From: an uncultured Faecalibacterium sp.
Lineage (GTDB): Bacteria; Bacillota; Clostridia; Oscillospirales; Ruminococcaceae
Length of the DNA stretch: 64,000 bases
Reading direction: 5' to 3'
NCBI GenBank assembly: GCA_900540455.1
Contig: UQGD01000006.1
Location: 17,768 to 81,767 of the forward strand
The notes under the pieces are model-generated. The model worked only from the letters and a program-made list of their open reading frames with translations. It was not told where the DNA came from and did no database searches. This document shows positions 1 through 6,952 of the stretch, piece after piece. Position 1 is the stretch's first letter; each line of letters starts with the position of its first letter. Both the position numbers and the translations under genes were made by a program.

Positions 1-444
1 CAGCACCACGATCGCGCCGCCTGCCTGGTACTCGCCCAGAAAGCTGCCCGCCGTGCCGCCGATTACAATGCTGGCACAGGAGTCACCGAACGCCTTCATA
101 TGAACGCCTGCCCGGTAGCCCACATCGCCCCGGATCATCAGCGTGCCACCACGCATGGCATAGCCCGCGGCGTCGCCTGCGCGGCCCTCCACCCAGATGG
201 TGCCCGCATTCATGGTATCACCCACCGCGTCCTGCGCGTTGCCGTGAACCCGAATGCTGCCGCCGTCCAGATAGGCCCCCAGTGCATTGCCCGGTGTCCC
301 CCAGATTTCCAGATCGCGGCCCTGCATGCCGCTAGCGATGTATCGCTGGCCGCAGCAATTGTGAATTTGAACATGGAGATCGGTACAGGAGCGCAGGCAG
401 CGGCCCAGTTCCTCATACTCCATTCCCTTGGCATCTATTTTCAT
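1..444 (-). CDS. glutamate synthase, GXGXG (domain 3) subunit, partial
   Basis: This is the N-terminal 148 residues of a protein that runs off the left edge. It shows the repeating glycine pattern of the GXGXG beta-helix of glutamate synthase alpha-subunit domain 3 (GNALGAYLDGGSIRVHG near residues 52-68, then AGTIWVEGRAGDAAGYAMRGG). In split, archaeal-type glutamate synthases this structural domain is a separate polypeptide that joins the amidotransferase and FMN subunits. The ATG at 444 follows an AGGGGAGAA-type ribosome site and lies 18 bases after the stop of the FMN subunit gene, so it is the third gene of the operon. The fold assignment is secure; what follows beyond the edge (perhaps an NAD(P)H subunit) cannot be seen. 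Confidence 0.88.
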   Translation of the reverse strand, partial: MKIDAKGMEYEELGRCLRSCTDLHVQIHNCCGQRYIASGMQGRDLEIWGTPGNALGAYLDGGSIRVHGNAQDAVGDTMNAGTIWVEGRAGDAAGYAMRGGTLMIRGDVGYRAGVHMKAFGDSCASIVIGGTAGSFLGEYQAGGAIVVL

Positions 445-462
445 CTGTGGTTCTCCCCTCTC

Positions 463-1971
463 TTATTCCCCTGCATGCTTCACACCCAGAATATCCAGCT
501 CCTTCTGGGTGAGCCCGACGCCGCGCAGTGCCAACCGGTTGCCGCACAACGCCTCAATGGAGTTGATGCCCATACCACCCATCATCTCGCGGATCTCACG
601 GGTCCAGGCGTTTACCAAATTCACCAGGCGCTGTGCGCCCTCGTCCGGATCCAGACGGGCAACCAGATCCGGGCGCTGGGTGGCAATGCCCCAGTTGCAC
701 AGGCCGGTATGGCAGGAGGCGCACATGTGGCAGCCCAGCGCACACAGCGCCGCTGTGCCGATGGACACCGCGTCCGCACCAAGGGCGATGGCTTTGACCA
801 CATCTGCCGAGTTGCGGATGGAACCGGAAGCAATGACGGAGATACGACGACGAATCTGCTCCTGACGCAGCCGCTCGTCCACCGCAGCCAGAGCCAGCTC
901 GATGGGAATGCCCACATTGTCCCGGATTCGGGCGGGGGCGGCACCGGTGCCGCCCCGGAAACCGTCGATGGCAATGGCATCCGCGCCGCTGCGGGCGATG
1001 CCCGAAGCGATGGCCGCGATGTTATGCACTGCCGCCACCTTCACGATCACCGGCTTGGTGTAGCCGGTGGCTTCCTTCAGCGAGGCCACCAGCTGACGCA
1101 GGTCTTCAATGGAATAGATGTCGTGATGGGGCGCTGGACTGATGGCATCCATGCCTTCGGGCACCATGCGGGTGCGGGCCACATCGCCCACGATTTTGGC
1201 ACCAGTCAGATGTCCGCCGATCCCGGGCTTTGCGCCCTGACCGATCTTGATTTCGATGGCAGAGCCAGTCATTAGGTATTCCCGGTGCACGCCAAACCGG
1301 CCGGAGGCAACCTGCACAATGGTATTTGCCCCATACGGATACAGATCCCGGTGCAGACCGCCCTCACCGGTATTGTAATAGGTGCCCAGTGCCTGTGCAG
1401 CCCGACTGAGGGCCGCATGCACATTGTAGCTGATGGCACCGTAGCTCATGGCTGCAAACAGAATGGGAGTTTTTAATTCCAGATGCGGCGGCAGCGTGGT
1501 GTCCAGCTTGCCGTCCGGCCCACGGTGAACCTTATCTGGACGACGGCCCAGATAAACCTCGGTTTCCATGGGCTCCCGCAGAGGGTCAATGGGCGGGTTG
1601 GTCACCTGCGAAGCGTTCAGCAGCAGCTTGTCCCAATAGCAGGGCACCTCCTTCTGCGAACTGCCCATGCTGGACAGCAGCACACCGCCAGTGGCCGCCT
1701 GCCGATAGATTTCCTGCCGGGCATCCTGACTCCAGCCCACATGGGGACGGAACACATTTTCCGACGGGCGAATCTGCAGCGCCCCGGTGGGGCAGCAGGC
1801 CACGCAGCGCTGGCAGTCCACACACAGGGCGGCATTTGCCTGCATCCGGCCTGTTTTTTCGTCCTTTTTATGCACACCAAAGGCGCATTGCTGCTCGCAG
1901 ATGCGGCAGTTCACGCACAGCTCCCGATCCCGCAGAACCGCAAAGCGGGGCGTATCCCATTGGATTTTCAT
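463..1971 (-). CDS. glutamate synthase FMN/ferredoxin-domain subunit (domain 2)
   Basis: This 502-residue protein is the FMN-binding catalytic subunit of an archaeal-type split glutamate synthase, which reduces the imino-glutamate formed from 2-oxoglutarate and ammonia. The N-terminus carries a 2x[4Fe-4S] ferredoxin module (C19, C22, C25, C29 and C50, C53, C56, C60). The central part is a TIM barrel with the GEGGLHRDLYPYGAN and GFRGGTGAAPARI motifs typical of GltB. A later cysteine cluster (CALGCHMCASCHTGLC) fits the GltB iron-sulfur site. The ATG at 1971 overlaps the TGA of the upstream amidotransferase gene, which implies translational coupling. The electron donor is probably ferredoxin or a separate NAD(P)H subunit (inference). 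Confidence 0.93.
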   Translation of the reverse strand: MKIQWDTPRFAVLRDRELCVNCRICEQQCAFGVHKKDEKTGRMQANAALCVDCQRCVACCPTGALQIRPSENVFRPHVGWSQDARQEIYRQAATGGVLLSSMGSSQKEVPCYWDKLLLNASQVTNPPIDPLREPMETEVYLGRRPDKVHRGPDGKLDTTLPPHLELKTPILFAAMSYGAISYNVHAALSRAAQALGTYYNTGEGGLHRDLYPYGANTIVQVASGRFGVHREYLMTGSAIEIKIGQGAKPGIGGHLTGAKIVGDVARTRMVPEGMDAISPAPHHDIYSIEDLRQLVASLKEATGYTKPVIVKVAAVHNIAAIASGIARSGADAIAIDGFRGGTGAAPARIRDNVGIPIELALAAVDERLRQEQIRRRISVIASGSIRNSADVVKAIALGADAVSIGTAALCALGCHMCASCHTGLCNWGIATQRPDLVARLDPDEGAQRLVNLVNAWTREIREMMGGMGINSIEALCGNRLALRGVGLTQKELDILGVKHAGE

Positions 1972-3059
1972 TTTTCTTCCTCCTTCAGCCGCACAATCAC
2001 CGGTTCGCCGCCATTTGGCGCCCAGATGCGATCCAGCTCCGGTTCCACTTCCCGGATAGCGGCCTCTTCACTGGCAAAATATACCCGGTCGCCCCGTTCA
2101 GCCACCACCAGACTGCGAAGCTTAAGCCGGTCATTCAGAGCCATCATACCGCCCTCAAAGCCCACCAGAATGGAAAACGGGCCGGTGATCAGCAAATCAC
2201 TGTACATCTGGCGCAAAAAGCGGCGCTGCTTCTGCTCCGGCTGGGGCATGGCTGCCAGCTCACTCCAGAAGGGGGCTGCCACTACCTGTGCGGCTTCCTC
2301 CAACGTGAGGCCCTGATGGCGCAGCAGGTAGTCCAGCGTATAGGTAATGACCTCGGTATCCGTGAGCAGGTTGCAGCGATAACCGTACATCTCCACCGCC
2401 CGCCGGTTCGCGTCGTAAGAGGAAATCTCGCCGTTGTGCACCACCGACAGATCCAGTAGCGCAAAGGGGTGCGCACCGCCCCACCAGCCGGGGGTATTGG
2501 TGGGATACCGGCCGTGAGCCGTCCAGGAATAGCCCTCGTATTCCTCCAGGCGGTAGAAGTCCGCCACGTCCTCCGGGTAGCCCACCGCCTTGAACACCCC
2601 CATATTCTTACCGCAGGAAAACACATACGAGCCCTTGAGCTGATCGTTGATGCGGATTACACAGCGGGCAACATATTCCTTTTCGTCCAGATGGCTGTCC
2701 GCCAGCTTGTGGGGCAGCGGCTGTACGAAATACCGCCAGATCAGCGGCGCATCCTTGATCTTGGGTGTGGGCCGGGTGGGAATCTTGGACAGGTTGATCA
2801 CATCGAAATGGCGATCCAGAAACCGTTCGCACTCCTCCCGGGCAGTCATATCATCATAAAACACATGCAGTGCATAATGATTTTTATATTGCGGGTAAAT
2901 GCCGTAGCCGGCAAAACCACCACCCAATCCGTTGCTGCGCTCATGCATCACCGCGATGGAACGACGGATCACCTCACCGCTGATGGGTCGGCCATCTCTG
3001 GCAAACACTCCACTGATGGCGCATCCGGACGGGATGCGCACCTGACCTTCCTTCAACAT
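1968..3059 (-). CDS. glutamate synthase glutamine amidotransferase subunit (domain 1)
   Basis: This 363-residue class II glutamine amidotransferase releases ammonia from glutamine for the glutamate synthase complex. Motifs are SGCAISGVFAR near the start (Cys13 is the probable nucleophile, as in archaeal-type subunits that keep a short N-terminal leader), HGRYPTNT and VHNGEISSYDANRR. The frame is open 24 codons further upstream, but the ATG at 3059 has a strong AGGAGGA ribosome site and places Cys13 where family members have it, so this start is preferred. It is the first gene of a three-gene operon transcribed leftwards from the promoter at 3158-3187, behind an ANTAR-type terminator leader. 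It diverges from glnA. Confidence 0.93.
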   Translation of the reverse strand: MLKEGQVRIPSGCAISGVFARDGRPISGEVIRRSIAVMHERSNGLGGGFAGYGIYPQYKNHYALHVFYDDMTAREECERFLDRHFDVINLSKIPTRPTPKIKDAPLIWRYFVQPLPHKLADSHLDEKEYVARCVIRINDQLKGSYVFSCGKNMGVFKAVGYPEDVADFYRLEEYEGYSWTAHGRYPTNTPGWWGGAHPFALLDLSVVHNGEISSYDANRRAVEMYGYRCNLLTDTEVITYTLDYLLRHQGLTLEEAAQVVAAPFWSELAAMPQPEQKQRRFLRQMYSDLLITGPFSILVGFEGGMMALNDRLKLRSLVVAERGDRVYFASEEAAIREVEPELDRIWAPNGGEPVIVRLKEEEK

Positions 3060-3097
3060 GTTTCTCCTCCTTTTACACCGCGCAGCGCGCGAAAAAC

Positions 3098-3149
3098 AAA
3101 AAAGGCGCCCGCACCGGCAGGAATCTGCCAATGCGAACGCCCTTGTTCG
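3098..3149 (-). promoter_or_regulatory. ANTAR-type antiterminator/terminator leader of the glutamate synthase operon
   Basis: The minus-strand RNA can form a 5-bp hairpin, CGAAC/GTTCG, closing an AAGGGC hexaloop (3134-3149). The same bases also begin a long terminator stem: 5' arm 3125-3144, loop 3121-3124, 3' arm 3102-3120, then a run of six U. Loop position 1 is A and position 4 is G, the residues required by ANTAR proteins. The two structures are mutually exclusive, so a bound ANTAR regulator should allow read-through. Binding by the ANTAR protein at 4761-5330 is inferred. Confidence 0.75.
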
Positions 3150-3157
3150 TATGCGTT

Positions 3158-3187
3158 ATCATAGCACCACACTAAAGCAAAAGTCAA
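3158..3187 (-). promoter_or_regulatory. sigma-A promoter of the glutamate synthase operon
   Basis: On the minus strand TTGACT (3182-3187) and TATGAT (3158-3163) are separated by 18 bases. The predicted transcript starts near 3151, only a few bases before the hexaloop hairpin of the leader. Confidence 0.75.
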
Positions 3188-3300
3188 GCATTTTTTTGCT
3201 TTTTTAACCCTTTCCCACAGTTCCGACAAAGCATTCCGGGCAAATGCGTGCAACTTTTGTGCAAAGGCAAAAAAATTGTTTCCTGCAACCTTTTGCCCTC

Positions 3301-3329
3301 TTGACGGGGCCGCATTTGGGGGCTATAAT
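3301..3329 (+). promoter_or_regulatory. sigma-A promoter of glnA
   Basis: TTGACG (3301-3306) and a perfect TATAAT (3324-3329) are 17 bases apart. Transcription should start around 3336, five to seven bases before the hexaloop hairpin. Confidence 0.8.
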
Positions 3330-3340
3330 ACAGCCATTGG

Positions 3341-3393
3341 CACAGCAAAGGCGCTGCGATCCCTACGGATTTGCGGCGCCTTTGTCCTTTTTT
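3341..3393 (+). promoter_or_regulatory. ANTAR-type antiterminator/terminator leader of glnA
   Basis: CAGC/GCTG closes an AAAGGC hexaloop (3343-3356; A at loop position 1, G at 4). The loop and its 3' arm are also the 5' arm of an intrinsic terminator whose 3' arm GCGGCGCCTTTG lies at 3373-3384, followed by a T tract at 3388-3393. This is the same exclusive switch as in the glutamate synthase leader on the opposite strand. Confidence 0.78.
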
Positions 3394-3421
3394 ATTCCCG
3401 GCGTTCAAGGAGGAATTATCC

Positions 3422-4729
3422 ATGAGCCACACCCTTTCGCAGCTTATGCAGTTCATAGAAGAAAACGACATCAAGTTCATTCGCCTGGCCTTCTGCGATA
3501 TGTTCGGCGTACAGAAGAACATTGCCATCATGGCCAGCCATCTGCCCCATGCGGTGGAAAGCGGCATTTCGTTTGATGCCTCCGCCATTGCGGGCTTTGC
3601 TAACGTTGCGGAATCGGATCTGTTCCTTGTTCCTGATCTGGACACCTTCGCCATTCTGCCATGGCGGCCCAGCGAGGGCTGCGTGGGCCGGTTCTTCTGC
3701 AACATCAAATATCCGGACGGCCGCCCATTCGAGGGTGACGGGCGGCATCTGCTGCAGACCATCGAGCAAAAGGCAGCGCAGGCCGGATACCGATTTTTGC
3801 TTGGGCCGGAATGTGAATTCTATCTGTTTGAAACCGATGAAAAGGGTCGCCCCACTCTGGAGCCTTTTGACCGGGCAGGCTACTTCGATCTCGCCCCCAT
3901 GGATCGGGGCGAGAATGTGCGCCGGGAAATCTGCCTGACGCTGGAGGAGATGGGCATCCAGCCCGAGCGAAGCCATCACGAGCAGGGTCCCGGCCAGAAT
4001 GAGATCGATTTCCGGTGTGCCTCTCCCCTGCATGCGGCGGATGATCTGATGACCATGCGGGCCGCCGTAAAGGCCATTGCCGCCCAGAACGGGTTGTTCG
4101 CCTCCTTCCTGCCGAAGCCGTTGCAGGACGAGAGCGGCAGCGGGCTGCACATCAATCTTTCCATTTTCCAGAACGGTGTGAATCTGTTCGAGAATTTCCG
4201 CACCGACCCGCACCCCACTGCCGCCGCTTTCCTTGCAGGTATTCTGCGGCGCATCCCGGAAATCACCGTCTTTGCCGACCCGCTGCCCGGATCCTATGAA
4301 CGGCTGGGCCGCTGCGAAGCCCCGGGTGTGGCAAGCTGGTCCTGCCAGAACCGTTCTTCTCTGGTGCGGGTGCCTGCTGCCAGCGGGCCCGATTGCCGCA
4401 TGGAGCTGCGCAGCCCGGACCCCTCCTGCAATCCCTATTATGTAACCGCGCTGCTGCTGGCCGCCGGGTTTGAGGGTGTGCAGGAAGGCTTGAGCCTGCC
4501 TGCCGCGGCGGACTATGACGCATTTGCCCGGCCTGCCGGCCTTACTCCGTTGCCCGCCAGCCTGGACGAAGCGCTGGCACTGGCTCGGGAAAGCGAGTTT
4601 TTGAAGCAGGTTCTGCCGGAAAAACTGCTGGTGGATTATCTGGGCCATAAACAGCGGGAGGCGGATGCCTACGCCGCGGAAAGCAAACCCTATCAATATG
4701 AGATTCGCCAGTACTTTGAGCGAATCTGA
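3422..4729 (+). CDS. glnA: glutamine synthetase, class I
   Basis: This 435-residue class I glutamine synthetase condenses glutamate and ammonia with ATP in the cytosol. It shows the family order: beta-grasp N-terminal domain (KFIRLAFCDMFGVQKN), the metal-binding LGPECEFYLF and HHEQGPGQNEIDF segments, the glutamate-binding SGSGLHINLS motif, and the NRSSLVRVPAA and RMELRSPDPSCNPY stretches. The length is that of the short GSI-alpha type without an adenylylation insert, so control is probably not by adenylylation. The ATG at 3422 follows AAGGAGGAATTATCC; a longer in-frame extension lacks a ribosome site. The gene sits behind a terminator leader with an ANTAR hexaloop and 31 bases before the ANTAR regulator gene, so the two are probably co-transcribed. 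Confidence 0.95.
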   Translation: MSHTLSQLMQFIEENDIKFIRLAFCDMFGVQKNIAIMASHLPHAVESGISFDASAIAGFANVAESDLFLVPDLDTFAILPWRPSEGCVGRFFCNIKYPDGRPFEGDGRHLLQTIEQKAAQAGYRFLLGPECEFYLFETDEKGRPTLEPFDRAGYFDLAPMDRGENVRREICLTLEEMGIQPERSHHEQGPGQNEIDFRCASPLHAADDLMTMRAAVKAIAAQNGLFASFLPKPLQDESGSGLHINLSIFQNGVNLFENFRTDPHPTAAAFLAGILRRIPEITVFADPLPGSYERLGRCEAPGVASWSCQNRSSLVRVPAASGPDCRMELRSPDPSCNPYYVTALLLAAGFEGVQEGLSLPAAADYDAFARPAGLTPLPASLDEALALARESEFLKQVLPEKLLVDYLGHKQREADAYAAESKPYQYEIRQYFERI

Positions 4730-4760
4730 CCATCGGTTTCGAAAAGTGAGGTGAACGGGG

Positions 4761-5330
4761 ATGCCGGGTGTTCTGATCGCAAGCGACAAGCAATACCACG
4801 AAACGCTGCGGACATTTTTTGCCGCCGGTCAGCCTGCACAGTGCTGCGCCAACGCCGGGGAAGCCCGACGTGCCATGTGCGGCGGCTCTTTTGAAACTCT
4901 GGTGATCAACGCACCGCTTCCGGATGAATTCGGCCGGGAGCTGGCGGTTCAGGCCGCAGACAACGGCATGGATTCCATTCTCCTCTGCCCCGGTCCTCAG
5001 GCGGATAAACTTGCCGCCGGGCTGGAAAAATACGGGGTATTTGTGCTGGCAAAGCCTCTTTCCCGCCAGCAGACTGCATTTGCACTGCGGCTGATCCAAA
5101 CCGGACGCCAGCGGCTGCAGAAGCTCACCGCACAAAACCGCCGCCTGACCAAGCGGCTGGACGAAGCCCGAATCATCAGCCAGGCCAAATGCGCACTGGC
5201 GCTTTGCCGGGGGCTGAGAGAGGAACAGGCTCACCGGCTGATCGAAAAAGAAGCCATGGACAGCCGCATCTCCAGCCGGGAAGCCGCACTGGAGATCATG
5301 CGAAGGCTGGAGGACGAAGGCCTTTTATAA
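4761..5330 (+). CDS. ANTAR-domain transcription antiterminator with pseudo-receiver
   Basis: This 189-residue protein is a probable RNA-binding antiterminator. Residues 1-115 resemble a response-regulator receiver, but the phospho-acceptor aspartate position appears to be Asn50 (TLVINAPLPD), while the late lysine (AKPLS) is kept. A short coiled-coil (LTAQNRRLTKRLDEARII) leads into an ANTAR domain (about 130-189: SQAKCALALCRGLREEQAHRLIEKEAMD). ANTAR proteins bind hexaloop RNA hairpins with A at loop position 1 and G at 4 and prevent termination. Such leaders precede the glutamate synthase operon, glnA and the next operon. Without a phosphorylation site, control may come from dimerisation, a ligand or a partner such as glutamine synthetase; this is inference. 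Confidence 0.88.
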   Translation: MPGVLIASDKQYHETLRTFFAAGQPAQCCANAGEARRAMCGGSFETLVINAPLPDEFGRELAVQAADNGMDSILLCPGPQADKLAAGLEKYGVFVLAKPLSRQQTAFALRLIQTGRQRLQKLTAQNRRLTKRLDEARIISQAKCALALCRGLREEQAHRLIEKEAMDSRISSREAALEIMRRLEDEGLL

Positions 5331-5370
5331 CTGCTTTTTTCGTTTTACAACAGATAATAAATACGCCAAA

Positions 5371-5440
5371 CAGGCAAAGGCGCCTGCATGAATGCTTGAG
5401 GGGAATTCTCCCCGGGCATTGTGCAGGCGCCTTTGCTTTT
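5371..5440 (+). promoter_or_regulatory. ANTAR-type antiterminator/terminator leader of the asnA-glnN operon
   Basis: CAGGC/GCCTG closes an AAAGGC hexaloop (5371-5386). The loop and its 3' arm also form the 5' arm (5375-5388) of a perfect 14-bp terminator stem whose other arm is at 5422-5435, followed by CTTTT. A GGGG/CCCC hairpin lies inside the loop. A weak -10 (GATAAT, 5353-5358) would start the RNA near 5365, again just before the hexaloop; no good -35 is visible, so read-through from the glnA unit is also possible. Confidence 0.75.
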
Positions 5441-5453
5441 CGAGGGACATTTT

Positions 5454-5867
5454 ATGCAGAAACTTCCCCGGCATCTGCCGATTCATTACGAGGACTACGC
5501 ACCCGATCTTGCACCGGAGCAGCGCAAAGCCTTTTACGGACTGCCCAAAAACGTGCAGTTCTGCCGCGAGTGTGTGATGAGCAACCAGAAGCCCAACAGC
5601 TGCTACGAGTTTGAGCACACCATTCATTCCGTGAAAAAGACCATGGTCATTCAGGAGGACGGCGTGTGCGACGCCTGCCATGCCTGCCACAACAAGGAAG
5701 GCAAAATCGACTGGGCCGACCGGCTGGCGGACACGCTGTATGGCGGGCACCGAATCTGTGCCGCCGTGCAGCGCGGCAATATTACCGGGGTACAGCTTCA
5801 CCCGGAGAAAAGCGGCGAGGTGGGCCTCATCATTCTGCGCACGTTCCTGGGCAGCTGCCCGGCGTGA
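5454..5867 (+). CDS. in-frame chimera: N-acetyl sugar amidotransferase N-terminus fused to HisH C-terminus
   Basis: The 137-residue ORF has two parts. Residues 1-97 match the N-terminus of WbuX/WbpG-type N-acetyl sugar amidotransferases, including the LPKNVQFCRECVMSNQKP segment and the paired cysteines C37/C40 and C72/C75. From about residue 98 it becomes the C-terminal end of a HisH-type glutaminase (GNITGVQLHPEKSGEVGLIILR) with the His116-x-Glu118 part of the catalytic triad but no nucleophilic cysteine. The full enzymes are usually neighbouring genes, so one internal deletion of about 1.6 kb would create this ORF. It cannot be a working amidotransferase. It keeps its ATG and stop and lies directly behind an ANTAR leader, 34 bases before asnA. 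Whether it has a role of its own is unknown. Confidence 0.75.
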   Translation: MQKLPRHLPIHYEDYAPDLAPEQRKAFYGLPKNVQFCRECVMSNQKPNSCYEFEHTIHSVKKTMVIQEDGVCDACHACHNKEGKIDWADRLADTLYGGHRICAAVQRGNITGVQLHPEKSGEVGLIILRTFLGSCPA

Positions 5868-5901
5868 AGATAGAGGGTAACTTTTAAGGAGGGAATTTAT
5901 T

Positions 5902-6903
5902 ATGAAACAGACCTATCGACCTGCGCTGAGCCTTTACGAGACGCAAAGTGCCATTGACATGATCAAGCAGTGCTTCCCCGCACATCTGACCCGCCAGCTT
6001 CGGCTGACCCGGGCCACCGCTCCCCTGTTTGTGGACCCCACCACCGGCCTGAACGATGATTTGAACGGTGTGGAACGCCCGGTCTCCTTTGACATTCCCG
6101 CCATTCCCGAACTGGAAAAGGGTGCACAGGTGGTGCACAGCCTGGCCAAGTGGAAGCGCCAGGCACTGGGCTGTTTCGGTTTCGCCCCGGACACCGGCCT
6201 GTATGCGGACATGAACGCCATCCGCCGGGACGAGGAACTGGACGAGCTGCATTCGGTGTATGTGGATCAGTGGGACTGGGAAAAGGTCATCACCCGCGAA
6301 ACCCGCACTGAGGAATATCTGAAGGACACCGTGCGCTCCATCGTAAGCGCCATCTGTGCCACGCTGGAAGAGGTCAAGAAGGCATATCCCCAGCTGTGTG
6401 TAAGCCTTTCCGAGCATGTGAGCTTTGTGACCACCCAACAGCTGGAGGACCTGTGGCCGGACCTGACGCCCCACCAGCGGGAAAACGCTTATGTGGAGCA
6501 ACACCCCACCGCCTTCATCATGCAGATCGGCGCACCGCTGGCCAGCGGCAAGCCCCATGACGGACGCGCCCCCGACTACGATGACTGGAGCCTGAACGGC
6601 GACCTGCTGTTCTGGGATGACGTTCTGGGCTGTGCGCTGGAGGTTTCCAGCATGGGCATCCGGGTAGATGCCGAAGCTATGGAACGCCAGTGCAAGGCAG
6701 CTGGCTGCCCCCACCGGCTGGAGCTGCCCTTCCACAAAGCGGTGCTGGACGGCACCCTGCCCCTGACCATGGGTGGCGGCATTGGCCAGAGCCGCCTGTG
6801 CATGCTGCTGCTGGGCAAGGCCCACATTGGCGAGGTACAGGCCAGCCTGTGGCCCAAGGCCATCCGGGAGCAGTGCGAAGCTGCCGGAATCCCCCTTTTG
6901 TAA
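5902..6903 (+). CDS. asnA: aspartate-ammonia ligase (AsnA)
   Basis: This 333-residue protein is the ammonia-dependent asparagine synthetase, which adenylates aspartate and amidates it with free ammonia. The fold belongs to the class II aminoacyl-tRNA synthetase group. Recognisable stretches are SLYETQSAIDMIK at the N-terminus, LTRATAPLFVD, FDIPAIPELEKGAQVVHSLA, WKRQALGCFGF, the YVDQWDWEKVI segment and the C-terminal LPLTMGGGIGQSRLCMLLL, all family signatures. Length is normal (about 330). A strong TAAGGAGGG site precedes the ATG. It follows the chimeric ORF by 34 bases and precedes glnN by 49, forming an ammonia-fixing operon under the leader at 5371-5440. Confidence 0.96.
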   Translation: MKQTYRPALSLYETQSAIDMIKQCFPAHLTRQLRLTRATAPLFVDPTTGLNDDLNGVERPVSFDIPAIPELEKGAQVVHSLAKWKRQALGCFGFAPDTGLYADMNAIRRDEELDELHSVYVDQWDWEKVITRETRTEEYLKDTVRSIVSAICATLEEVKKAYPQLCVSLSEHVSFVTTQQLEDLWPDLTPHQRENAYVEQHPTAFIMQIGAPLASGKPHDGRAPDYDDWSLNGDLLFWDDVLGCALEVSSMGIRVDAEAMERQCKAAGCPHRLELPFHKAVLDGTLPLTMGGGIGQSRLCMLLLGKAHIGEVQASLWPKAIREQCEAAGIPLL

Positions 6904-6952
6904 GCGTATCCACACATTTTTGCTTTGAAGCATGAAAAAGGAGCTGTGACAT

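Noticed and set aside
3341..3393. Glutamine riboswitch in front of glnA
   Set aside because: The sequence is too short and lacks the conserved glnA-motif core; the hexaloop/terminator overlap fits an ANTAR target.
3416..4789. 457-codon antisense frame over glnA
   Set aside because: The plus strand encodes a full class I glutamine synthetase with strong ribosome site; the reverse frame shows no recognised features.
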